From NCBI GenBank assembly GCA_937876995.1, contig CALEFD010000052.1, forward strand, positions 1 through 24,778: a stretch of DNA of 24,778 bases. The letters are read 5' to 3'. Shown one piece after another: positions 1 to 6,665 of this stretch (positions are counted from its first letter, which is position 1; every line of letters starts with the position of its first letter). The position numbers and the translations under genes are program-made. Source of the DNA: an uncultured Bacteroidales bacterium (lineage in GTDB: Bacteria > Bacteroidota > Bacteroidia > Bacteroidales > Bacteroidaceae). The notes under the pieces are model-generated. The model saw only the letters and a list, made by a program, of their open reading frames with translations. It was not told where the DNA came from and searched no databases.

Positions 1-80
1 GCAACACTATAACTGTTGGCGGTCTTATTAAACTGACAAAAGAAGACATAATCAATATATACAAATTAGCAAACAAATGA
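1..80 (+). CDS. C-terminal end of an unidentified protein (partial)
   Basis: An open frame enters from the left edge with its first full codon at base 3 and gives 25 residues (start NTITVGGLIKLTKED, end IYKLANK) before TGA at 78-80. That stop overlaps the ATG of the next gene as ATGA, the usual sign of translational coupling, so this is probably the end of a real upstream gene in the same operon. The fragment is too short for me to name a family. Confidence 0.5.
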   Translation, partial: NTITVGGLIKLTKEDIINIYKLANK

Positions 81-553
81 GGAAGATTAAAAATCCATAC
101 ATTGGGGAAGAGAGAAACGGATACAACTGTTTTGCATGTGCCCCCCACAATCCTTTTGGATTGAAAATGGAGTTTTATGAAGATGAGGAGGATATTGTAT
201 GTTTCTGGAAACCATCCACCAATTATCAAGGATGGACAGACACATTACATGGTGGAATTCAGGCTACGTTAATTGATGAAACATGCGGTTGGTTAATCTC
301 CAGAAAATTTCAGTTATCGGGCATGACAACAAATCTTAGTGTTAAGTACAAAAAACCTGTACCTATAAACGATAACGACATAATTGAGATAAGAGCTAAT
401 GTTAAAGAGGTAAAACGCACATTTGTATTTATGGAGGCTACCATCTCTATGAATGGCGAAATCCACACAACAGCAGATGTTACTTTTTTCTGCTTTTCAA
501 AAGAGAAATCTTTAACCGACTTCAATTTCAAACCTTTTGAACTGGAAGATTAA
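77..553 (+). CDS. PaaI/YiiD-like hotdog-fold thioesterase
   Basis: The 158-residue protein has the size and layout of a single-domain hotdog acyl-CoA thioesterase. The diagnostic stretch is LHGGIQATLIDETCG (about residues 59-73): a His-Gly-Gly turn followed by the central helix with an acidic residue, as in the PaaI family. A beta-rich second half follows (NLSVKYKKPVP, then EIRANV and TFVFMEATI). An N-terminal CFACAPHNPFGLKM segment resembles the Cys-containing CFVCGxxNPxGL start common in this subgroup. The family hydrolyses acyl-CoA thioesters in the cytoplasm; the substrate cannot be read from sequence. Its start overlaps the upstream stop by 4 nt, so it belongs to that operon. The next gene begins 70 nt downstream and may be separate. 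Confidence 0.8.
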   Translation: MRKIKNPYIGEERNGYNCFACAPHNPFGLKMEFYEDEEDIVCFWKPSTNYQGWTDTLHGGIQATLIDETCGWLISRKFQLSGMTTNLSVKYKKPVPINDNDIIEIRANVKEVKRTFVFMEATISMNGEIHTTADVTFFCFSKEKSLTDFNFKPFELED

Positions 554-623
554 AAACCTTTTTAAAATTAATCCGAAACAAATGATGACATGTGGCAACA
601 ATACAAGAAATTAATAGAGGATT

Positions 624-1793
624 ATGAACAAAAGAACTGTAAAAATAACAAAGAATAGTATATTACTATTACATATATTCATGTGCTTTATTTCATGCGG
701 TAAACCAAATAAAAATGCAGATTATAACAATTATCCGGACGCCCTTCAAATAGAGGTCTATTTAAAAGATATTGTTAGAACAGAAACATATAATTACGAT
801 AATCTTTACCCATCAGTACAAACCATAGCTTTAGAAACAACTGACGATTTAAATAGCATAATAGAAGGTACACAAATAAAAAAGGTAAGGGTTGTTGATA
901 ATAAGCTATTTATTCAAGACTTAGAGAAAATTGTAATCTTCAATCTTGAAGGAAAATATGTTGGTGCAATAAATAAGCGCGGTCGTGGTCATGGTGAATA
1001 TCTGTCGTTATCTACATTCGATGTTAATAACAATTCAAAACAAATAATAATCTATGATGCATTTAACCACAAACTGTTATTTTACAATTACGCAGGCAAC
1101 TACATAAAACAGGTAGAGATACCAAATACAGATATTGTTAGAGATTTTGCTGTATTTCCTAACGGCGATATGCTGTTTTACACACCGGATTACAACGGTA
1201 AAGGTATAAAAAGGGGATTGTGGCAAACCGATTCTACATACACTTTCAAAAAGCAGTTAGTGCATATAGATGATAATAATCGTTTTTGTTCTTTAACACA
1301 TAACTACCTTGTTCACGTTAATGACACGTTAATATCTCTTATGGGAGAGATAGATAATAATAATTTGTTCTACCACATTACGCCGGACACCATTACGGTA
1401 TCTTACAAACTAAAAAGCGATATAGTTATTCCAAAACGCATTTTAGGAGTAGATGATTATGATATTGACAAAAATCCAAATAAAGTTTACGATAAAGGTG
1501 GACACTACGAAACCGACAGAGTTATGATTTGCGACATATTAAATAATAATATTGGTTTCTGCACTATAATTACAGATAAAGAAACAAAACAGAGCAATAG
1601 AATATATGATGGAACTGATTATGCATATACTATGCAATTTGTACCACCTATTAATTTTTCCGATCACAACTATCTGATAGGGTACTATAGTAGCGATATA
1701 ATTTTAAAAAATCCAGAATTCAAAGAATCATTCTATCCAAACATTACTGCAGAATCTAACCACATATTTTACTTAACTTACCACGGTAATTAA
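624..1793 (+). CDS. six-bladed beta-propeller lipoprotein
   Basis: The 389-residue protein begins with a basic then hydrophobic signal ending in a lipobox (FISC, Cys25), so it should be a lipoprotein. The body is beta-rich with the hallmark of Bacteroidetes DUF5128/6-bladed propeller proteins: a strand pair ending in a GRGxGE motif (RGRGHGEY, about residues 118-125), followed by IIIYDAFNHKLLFYNYAGNYIKQ, a blade of the NHL/WD-like type. Length (about 390) matches the family and its paralogues here at 4499, 16360 and 24068. The biochemical function of the family is unknown. It precedes the TPR regulator by 300 bp and may be part of the same system, but the 20-bp-phased repeats between them suggest separate transcription. 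ATG at 624 is chosen because it gives a complete signal peptide. Confidence 0.8.
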   Translation: MNKRTVKITKNSILLLHIFMCFISCGKPNKNADYNNYPDALQIEVYLKDIVRTETYNYDNLYPSVQTIALETTDDLNSIIEGTQIKKVRVVDNKLFIQDLEKIVIFNLEGKYVGAINKRGRGHGEYLSLSTFDVNNNSKQIIIYDAFNHKLLFYNYAGNYIKQVEIPNTDIVRDFAVFPNGDMLFYTPDYNGKGIKRGLWQTDSTYTFKKQLVHIDDNNRFCSLTHNYLVHVNDTLISLMGEIDNNNLFYHITPDTITVSYKLKSDIVIPKRILGVDDYDIDKNPNKVYDKGGHYETDRVMICDILNNNIGFCTIITDKETKQSNRIYDGTDYAYTMQFVPPINFSDHNYLIGYYSSDIILKNPEFKESFYPNITAESNHIFYLTYHGN

Positions 1794-1880
1794 GGTGAAT
1801 TCAACACACAAATGCAACCAGGATTCTGATTATTTAATACTAAATTCAACGTTTAAGTACAATCACCCTGATTTGTTAGT

Positions 1881-1972
1881 TTTGTCCGGCAGAACCTTAC
1901 TTGTCTTGGCAGAACCTTACTAGTTCCGACAGAATCATTTTTGTTCCGGCAGATCTGGAGACCTACCGGAAC
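1881..1972. repeat. four 20-bp-phased direct repeats plus one inverted copy
   Basis: In the 301-bp gap 1794-2094 a degenerate 20-bp unit recurs exactly in register at 1881, 1901, 1921 and 1941. The common core is TCCGGCAGA or TTGGCAGAACC. A fifth, inverted copy at 1961-1972 pairs with the fourth (GTTCCGG 1943-1949 with CCGGAAC 1966-1972). Exact 20-bp phasing is close to two helical turns and looks like an array of protein-binding sites ahead of the regulator gene at 2095. The rest of the gap is AT-rich; I see no convincing -33/-7 promoter pair and no ORF in it. Confidence 0.6.
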
Positions 1973-2094
1973 TAGGATTTGTCGGTGTTGTCTTCATTAT
2001 TTTTCCTCATTGGTTAGATTTTTCCAAGAATAATTCGTATTTTTACAATCTATACATAATTATTGTTACACAGATTGCTATTCTTTTTATAAGT

Positions 2095-3588
2095 ATGGAA
2101 TTTAAAAGACACATAATCAACAAACTACTAATTATAGTCGCATATTTTATGTTGGTCAGTTGTGAACAACACAGATTAGCATATATTGAAAAACTCATGG
2201 AAACCAATATTGAAATGGCAGATTCGTTAATTTTAGTTATTGGTGAACCCATTAGAAAAAACAATCAAGCCCATTATGCTATACTTAAAACGCAAATTGA
2301 TTATAAAAAATACGGCAACATACCTAATGATAGTCTCATACGCATAGCTACTGAATATTATGGGAGTAATACCAAAAACTACCATGCAGCCATGGCATGG
2401 TACAATTTAGGTTGTGTTGCAGGATTGAATGGTCAGGATAGTACAGCTGCAGATGCATATCTTACAGCATTAGGATTGTTCCCGGATACATTAAATAGGT
2501 ATTATGCACTTACAGAACAAAACTTAAGCTATATATATCTAGAGCATAAAATGGAAAAAGAAGCTTTGGAAATGATTTTGGCATGTCGTACCAATGCTGA
2601 AAGACTAAGGGATTCTGCAGCAATCGTGTTCTGTGATTTTAACATAGCCAATTCATTACTATATAAAAACCAATACAATACAGCGGAAGAATCATACCTT
2701 AAAATTAAAGATAGCAAGTGGTTATCACCGAATACAAAACCAATGCCATACATACAGCTTGCAAAGATCTATATGTTTAGAGATTCAAACTACACAAAAG
2801 CAATTGCTTATGCTGATTCCTTTATAATAAAAAACAAAGGCGTTAAGTCTAAAGATATTGCATATTCTATAAAGGCAGATGCATATTATAGTTTAGGCAA
2901 TATTGATTCCGCGCTACTATATTGCAATTTATCTATAGAAGATAAGAATGACCCGTACATTGTATGTGATGCATATAGAACACTCAGTGAAATCCATACA
3001 ATTAAAAATAATTCTGAAACAGCTGTTTACTATGCACAACAAGCCAGTTCATGGATGGACTCCATTACTTCTGGTACAGCGCCATCTCCTTTATTCAGAA
3101 TAATCAACAAACATGTATCTGCTAAACAACCGGTACTAATAATATCCAAAGGGTATTTTGTTATTATTTTCTCTTTGTTACTTACCTTTGTTTTAATAAT
3201 ATGGATAAGCAAAAAATTGAAAGGAAACAATCTACAGAATCCTAATATAGCAGACTTTGAACAAGCTATTAATGCTTTTAAAGAGAGTCAATCATATAAT
3301 GAAATGAATCAAATTATATACCAAGGAAACAAGGTTTCAGATCATAATAGAAATTGCATAATTAAAGAGTTCCGCAAATCAACTATAAAAATACGCAACT
3401 ATATATTTAGTTTATCAAATAATATTAGTCAAACAGAATTAGACTATTGCATATTTATATTGCTAGGGTTTAAACAAAAGGATTTTCATCTCATTTTTCA
3501 CATTTCATATTCAGGAAGTAGAAATTTAAAATCAAGAATAAAAGAAAAAATTCCAGAATCCACATACAACCACATATTTGAGCAATAG
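2095..3588 (+). CDS. membrane-spanning TPR regulator with C-terminal HTH-like DNA-binding domain
   Basis: The 497-residue protein starts with a lipobox signal (MLVSC, Cys23). Residues about 60-330 are helical repeats of TPR type (AAMAWYNLGCVAGLNGQ, ADAYLTALGLFP, IAYSIKADAYYSLGNIDSALLYC). A single strongly hydrophobic segment lies at about 353-371, followed by KKLK, so the TPR part should be outside and the tail in the cytoplasm. The tail ends in a helical domain (about 443-486, SQTELDYCIFILLGFKQKDF then RNLKSRIKEKI) that matches the LuxR-like HTH ending of Bacteroidetes TPR regulators, where a similar LGxSxKEIA helix precedes a basic RxRLKKKL helix. I infer a one-component sensor-regulator passing an extracytoplasmic signal to DNA. 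The likely target is the adjacent operon at 3735-6345, whose promoter carries repeat sites. The ligand is unknown. Confidence 0.75.
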   Translation: MEFKRHIINKLLIIVAYFMLVSCEQHRLAYIEKLMETNIEMADSLILVIGEPIRKNNQAHYAILKTQIDYKKYGNIPNDSLIRIATEYYGSNTKNYHAAMAWYNLGCVAGLNGQDSTAADAYLTALGLFPDTLNRYYALTEQNLSYIYLEHKMEKEALEMILACRTNAERLRDSAAIVFCDFNIANSLLYKNQYNTAEESYLKIKDSKWLSPNTKPMPYIQLAKIYMFRDSNYTKAIAYADSFIIKNKGVKSKDIAYSIKADAYYSLGNIDSALLYCNLSIEDKNDPYIVCDAYRTLSEIHTIKNNSETAVYYAQQASSWMDSITSGTAPSPLFRIINKHVSAKQPVLIISKGYFVIIFSLLLTFVLIIWISKKLKGNNLQNPNIADFEQAINAFKESQSYNEMNQIIYQGNKVSDHNRNCIIKEFRKSTIKIRNYIFSLSNNISQTELDYCIFILLGFKQKDFHLIFHISYSGSRNLKSRIKEKIPESTYNHIFEQ

Positions 3589-3627
3589 AAATGTATAACA
3601 TTGATTTCCTAATACTTACATACTATT

Positions 3628-3676
3628 TGGGACACTTTTGGGACATCGTTTTCATAACTGGGACATTTTTGGGACA
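3628..3676 (+). promoter_or_regulatory. two pairs of phased TGGGACA sites (putative activator operator)
   Basis: TGGGACA occurs four times, at 3628, 3639, 3659 and 3670. Within each pair the sites are 11 bp apart and the pairs repeat with a 31-bp period, so all lie on nearly the same face of the helix. The second site of each pair is extended to TGGGACATCGTTTTC. The block ends 32 bp before the -7 box at 3709, and the -33 position there lacks a TTTG, which is what an activator-dependent promoter would look like. The TPR regulator encoded just upstream is the obvious candidate to bind here; that is inference. Confidence 0.7.
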
Positions 3677-3708
3677 TCGTTTTCTTTAAAACAATACAAC
3701 AACCAAAT

Positions 3709-3716
3709 TATCTTTG
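3709..3716 (+). promoter_or_regulatory. -7 promoter box of the DUF3244 operon
   Basis: TATCTTTG is a full match to the Bacteroidetes -7 consensus TAnnTTTG. It lies 18 bp before the ATG at 3735, implying a very short leader. No matching -33 TTTG is visible, so the upstream TGGGACA array may replace it. Confidence 0.55.
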
Positions 3717-3734
3717 CCAAAAAAACTGAATGAT

Positions 3735-4100
3735 ATGAAATATAAAAGCATTTTTTCGTTAATCATTGGAACATTAATTACGCTCCCCGTATGTAGTGCT
3801 GACAATGATATAGATTTACACAAAAAAGGGGATTCACAAACCGGATCTCGCAGTATTACAACAGAATGCGTTTATGCCTATATTGACAACGGCACATTAC
3901 TTAATATAACATACAATGGTATTACGCCGTCAAGGATTAGATTATATGAAACACCAAGTAATAATATTGTATGGGATTATGAGTATTCTCCAAGCTGTTC
4001 TATACAAGCTAATATAGAATCATTACCTAATGGTATATATATTTTAGAAATATCCGCATTTGGTCAATATTGGATAGGTTACATTGAGATAGAAAATTAA
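3735..4100 (+). CDS. DUF3244-type small exported protein
   Basis: ATG at 3735 gives 121 residues starting MKYKSIFSLIIGTLITLPVCSA, a clear Sec signal peptide with probable cleavage after CSA. A TTG at 3714 would extend the frame but lies inside the promoter -7 box, so it is rejected. The mature part of about 100 residues is a compact beta-sandwich-like sequence: VYAYIDNGTLLNITYNG, then RIRLYETPSNNIVWDYEY, then SLPNGIYILEISAFGQYWIGYIEI. The pattern of a short strand, a phrase like 'ydxxGnivy' and a closing LPxGxYxLxI is that of DUF3244 and related secretion-tail-like Ig folds. No function is established for the family. It is the first gene of the operon, 31 nt before the NVEALA-like gene. It could act as a secreted ligand or as a partner of the propeller lipoprotein. 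Confidence 0.65.
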   Translation: MKYKSIFSLIIGTLITLPVCSADNDIDLHKKGDSQTGSRSITTECVYAYIDNGTLLNITYNGITPSRIRLYETPSNNIVWDYEYSPSCSIQANIESLPNGIYILEISAFGQYWIGYIEIEN

Positions 4101-4131
4101 GTTTAACAATTAAATTATAAATCATTACATT

Positions 4132-4497
4132 ATGAAAAAGTTTTTTATTATCACCGTAGCTTTTGCTAGCTTACTTTTAATAAACAAGAGTCTTGCTAAA
4201 AACAACTATTTAATTCTTGATGTAGTTAATAACATTGAAGCATTAACTTCACCAGAATATCTACATCAAATGAAACCAAAATTTACTATATTCACAGCTG
4301 AGACTATTAATGCTACTTATACACAAATGACTCATTATGGCGACTTTACAGAAGAAAATCAAGTAACTGCTGAGCTCTCAAACATTGACTCTCCTTATTA
4401 TTTTATTTACTACGATTGCGTTGGAGCTATTTTCAAATATAAAGTATGTGATATAAATCGCGTTGGATGGCAAAACCCTAATAATTATGTAAATTAA
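4132..4497 (+). CDS. NVEALA-like exported small protein
   Basis: The 121-residue protein has a signal peptide (MKKFFIITVAFASLLLINKSLA) followed at once by LDVVNNIEALTS, which I read as the family's NVEALA motif (here N-I-E-A-L). NVEALA proteins are small Bacteroidales exported proteins of unknown function, often encoded beside propeller lipoproteins and TPR regulators. The C-terminal part holds two cysteines and an aromatic ending (YYDCVGAIFKYKVCDINRVGW), also seen in the family. At 121 residues it seems longer than most members I know of. It lies 31 nt after the DUF3244 gene and one nucleotide before the propeller gene, so all three should be co-transcribed. The family call rests on a single degenerate motif plus context. 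Confidence 0.6.
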   Translation: MKKFFIITVAFASLLLINKSLAKNNYLILDVVNNIEALTSPEYLHQMKPKFTIFTAETINATYTQMTHYGDFTEENQVTAELSNIDSPYYFIYYDCVGAIFKYKVCDINRVGWQNPNNYVN

Positions 4498-4498
4498 G

Positions 4499-5692
4499 AT
4501 GAAGAGGTTTCCGTTTCTGATTATTATCTGCCTTACTACCATATCGTGTGACAGGGATTTAAACAACTATAAAGCAAAGTTTGTAGTTCCGTTAGACGTT
4601 GATAATAAGAAAGAACTATCTGAATGTATTGACTCAATCTCTATTGTTCCATTAGAGATCACAGATAATTGGAAATACATTGTATATCCCTCTATTTATG
4701 CTTCCGATAAACTCTTTGTGGTATTGGATGCGCATTATTACAGACTTCTTGTTTTTAACAAAAGCGATTTTAGTTTATTGTTTGCTAAAGACATAAAGGG
4801 ACGTGGGCGAGGCGAAATAATGACGCCGGGAAATACTTTTATACTTAGCCAAGACACTATCTGTATATTTGACCAGAGTAGCGGACGAATTTCCATGTAT
4901 GGAACAGATGGTAGGTTTATAGATTTTTTGAATAAAGAGAATGAGATATGCGCAGATTATGTCTATCCTGTAAGAGATTATATTGTTGCAGTATCGCAAG
5001 ACGGTGGTAACATGTACAACAGAGATTACGTATCTTACTACAAAAGAGATGGTTCTTTGTTGAGAAGACAATTAAAAATCCCTGATATGGTGTATGAATG
5101 TGGTGTATATTCCGGTGACGGGCCATCATGTTTTACCTATAACGACACATTAAGGTTTATTATGCCTTTTACGTACCATCTATTCTCTTCTACACTAAAC
5201 AAATTGGAATCCACCTATTTATTCGACGTTGACAGAGCCATACCAAAGGATTATTTTAATAAATCTGACGACATGATGATAAGCATGGGCAGAATTATAA
5301 AAGATGAATACGTATGGAATTTCCATAATATTGTTGAAACAGATAATCACATTGCATTTTCATTTCTTGAAGGACAAAACAAGTTCAAGACACTGATAGA
5401 CAAACGCACAAATGCTGTATCAACCTATGCTATGACTACAAGCCCAGAGCATGAATTGACATCAGTTGTAAATATTTGGAGATATGTATTGGCAACTACT
5501 AACGTAATCTATGCAGATAATGATTATCTGTATGCTTATATTAAACCTATACAGAATGAAGTGTTGGAAGCATCAAAGGTTCTTGATATTAGACTGGAAA
5601 CATATTCGCAAAGCACAAGAGACTATATAGAGAAATACAATGAATTCATTGATAATGACACTCGAATAATTGTAAAAATCAAATTAAAATAA
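4499..5692 (+). CDS. six-bladed beta-propeller lipoprotein (operon copy)
   Basis: The 397-residue protein has a short signal with a lipobox (TISC, Cys17). A family-typical opening follows (DSISIVPLEITDNWKY, about residues 42-57), then IKGRGRGEIMTPG (the GRGxGE motif, about 98-110) and a blade (TICIFDQSSGRISMYGTDGRFIDF). It is the same family as the proteins at 624 and 16360, and especially close in plan to the latter, which shares a closing xIIVKIxL. Its ATG is one nucleotide after the NVEALA-like stop, implying translational coupling. As a lipoprotein it probably sits in the outer or inner membrane facing the periplasm or surface, where it could bind the small exported proteins made with it. 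Molecular function unknown. Confidence 0.8.
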   Translation: MKRFPFLIIICLTTISCDRDLNNYKAKFVVPLDVDNKKELSECIDSISIVPLEITDNWKYIVYPSIYASDKLFVVLDAHYYRLLVFNKSDFSLLFAKDIKGRGRGEIMTPGNTFILSQDTICIFDQSSGRISMYGTDGRFIDFLNKENEICADYVYPVRDYIVAVSQDGGNMYNRDYVSYYKRDGSLLRRQLKIPDMVYECGVYSGDGPSCFTYNDTLRFIMPFTYHLFSSTLNKLESTYLFDVDRAIPKDYFNKSDDMMISMGRIIKDEYVWNFHNIVETDNHIAFSFLEGQNKFKTLIDKRTNAVSTYAMTTSPEHELTSVVNIWRYVLATTNVIYADNDYLYAYIKPIQNEVLEASKVLDIRLETYSQSTRDYIEKYNEFIDNDTRIIVKIKLK

Positions 5693-5703
5693 AGGAATAG
5701 GTT

Positions 5704-6345
5704 ATGAAGAAAAGAAAGAAGGTTTTAATTATAGTTGCAGGTATAGTTGTATTGCTATTAATTGCCATTAAAGTATTGATAGGAAATCCAATTGAAACAT
5801 TAAGAAATTGGAATAAGCCTATGTCATTACCAAAAGTGGAAGTCAAACTACCCAATCAGTTAATTAGAGTAGATTTTGATAGTATTACTACTGTGAGCAA
5901 TCTAAAAATTAATAAAACCACACTACTGGTTTGGATTGATTCTATACATTGTATGCCATGTAAAGTTGATATGTTGTACAATTATGAAACACTGGACAAG
6001 AATTTAAAAACAAACATATCTGATAGTATTCAGACTATTGCGGTTTTATCACCAAAATCATCTGAATTGGAACCTCTTATCTATAAGCTAAAAAGGGAGC
6101 AACTGGATTTCCCAATATACATAGATTGCAATAATGAATTTGGGAATCTGAATTCTTTCTTTCTAAATGGTATAGGAGAGGTAACAATGTGCTTAGATAG
6201 GAATGGAATATACGGACTTTGTAAAACAGATGGACCATACAACAGTTCATCTGATGACTTATTCATACACATTCTGTCAATACTTCATAAATTCAACTAT
6301 GAGGGTGTTGAAATATCATCATTTGGTATCAGAACTAAATACTAA
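5704..6345 (+). CDS. membrane-anchored thioredoxin-like protein with CxxC
   Basis: The 213-residue protein begins with KKRKK and one long hydrophobic segment (about residues 7-26), a signal anchor that leaves the rest in the periplasm. The core reads TTLLVWIDSIHCMPCKVDM, with Cys83-Met-Pro-Cys86 in the position of the TlpA/AhpC redox pair, followed by strands QTIAVLSPKS and FPIYIDCNNEF as in thioredoxin folds. The cis-proline segment is not obvious (NGIGEVTMCLDRNGIYG covers the region). It is the last gene of the operon, 11 nt after the propeller gene. A role in reducing or oxidising the Cys pair of the NVEALA-like protein would fit the context but is inference. Confidence 0.7.
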   Translation: MKKRKKVLIIVAGIVVLLLIAIKVLIGNPIETLRNWNKPMSLPKVEVKLPNQLIRVDFDSITTVSNLKINKTTLLVWIDSIHCMPCKVDMLYNYETLDKNLKTNISDSIQTIAVLSPKSSELEPLIYKLKREQLDFPIYIDCNNEFGNLNSFFLNGIGEVTMCLDRNGIYGLCKTDGPYNSSSDDLFIHILSILHKFNYEGVEISSFGIRTKY

Positions 6346-6366
6346 TATATTCGTTTATGGTTTAGA

Positions 6367-6435
6367 CTCTGGCGATGAAAAGATATATAGATACTACATA
6401 AGTGAGTACTTCTATATATTTCATAGTCGCCAGAG
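6367..6435. terminator. long imperfect hairpin between convergent operons
   Basis: CTCTGGCGA (6367-6375) pairs with TCGCCAGAG (6427-6435), TGAAA (6376-6380) with TTTCA (6419-6423), and ATATATAGA (6383-6391) with 6411-6419, giving about 22-27 bp of stem with small bulges. It lies exactly between the plus-strand operon ending at 6345 and xseB ending at 6471, so it may stop transcription from both sides. Neither flank has a strong T-run, so an ordinary intrinsic terminator is not certain. Confidence 0.45.
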
Positions 6436-6470
6436 AGTAAGACTAAATAATCCCAGGGGAGTATCTTTTT

Positions 6471-6647
6471 TTAATCTTCAAGCAGTTTTTGAATCTCTTC
6501 ATCTGTTTTATAGAGTTTATCTTTACAAAACTTTATAAGTTCTTGTGCCTCCTTTATTTTATCCGATATAAGATCTATATCCAACTTATTGTTTTCAATA
6601 TCACTTACTATCTGTTCAAGTCTCTTCATTGCTTCTTCGTACTTCAT
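6471..6647 (-). CDS. xseB: exodeoxyribonuclease VII small subunit
   Basis: The minus strand encodes a 58-residue protein starting MKYEEAMKRLEQIVSDIEN and ending DEEIQKLLED. This is the XseB pattern: a short helical hairpin with YEEAxxRLExIV near the start and a coiled-coil-like second helix (EAQELIKFCKDKLYK). It starts 18 nt after the xseA stop, its expected partner position. The subunit binds several times per XseA to form exonuclease VII, which degrades single-stranded DNA from both ends. It is somewhat shorter than typical XseB proteins (70-80 residues) but looks complete. Confidence 0.88.
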   Translation of the reverse strand: MKYEEAMKRLEQIVSDIENNKLDIDLISDKIKEAQELIKFCKDKLYKTDEEIQKLLED

Positions 6648-6665
6648 ATCTTAAAATTTTATTGT

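Noticed and set aside
1881..1960. CRISPR array
   Set aside because: Repeats are 20 bp, degenerate and directly adjacent with no unique spacers, and no cas genes are nearby.
3714..3734. TTG start extending the DUF3244 gene by seven codons
   Set aside because: It sits inside the TATCTTTG promoter box and would put non-signal residues ahead of a clean signal peptide.
6367..6435. Invertible promoter of the Bacteroides phase-variation type
   Set aside because: The arms are only about 20 nt apart, leaving no room for a promoter between them, and no recombinase gene is present.
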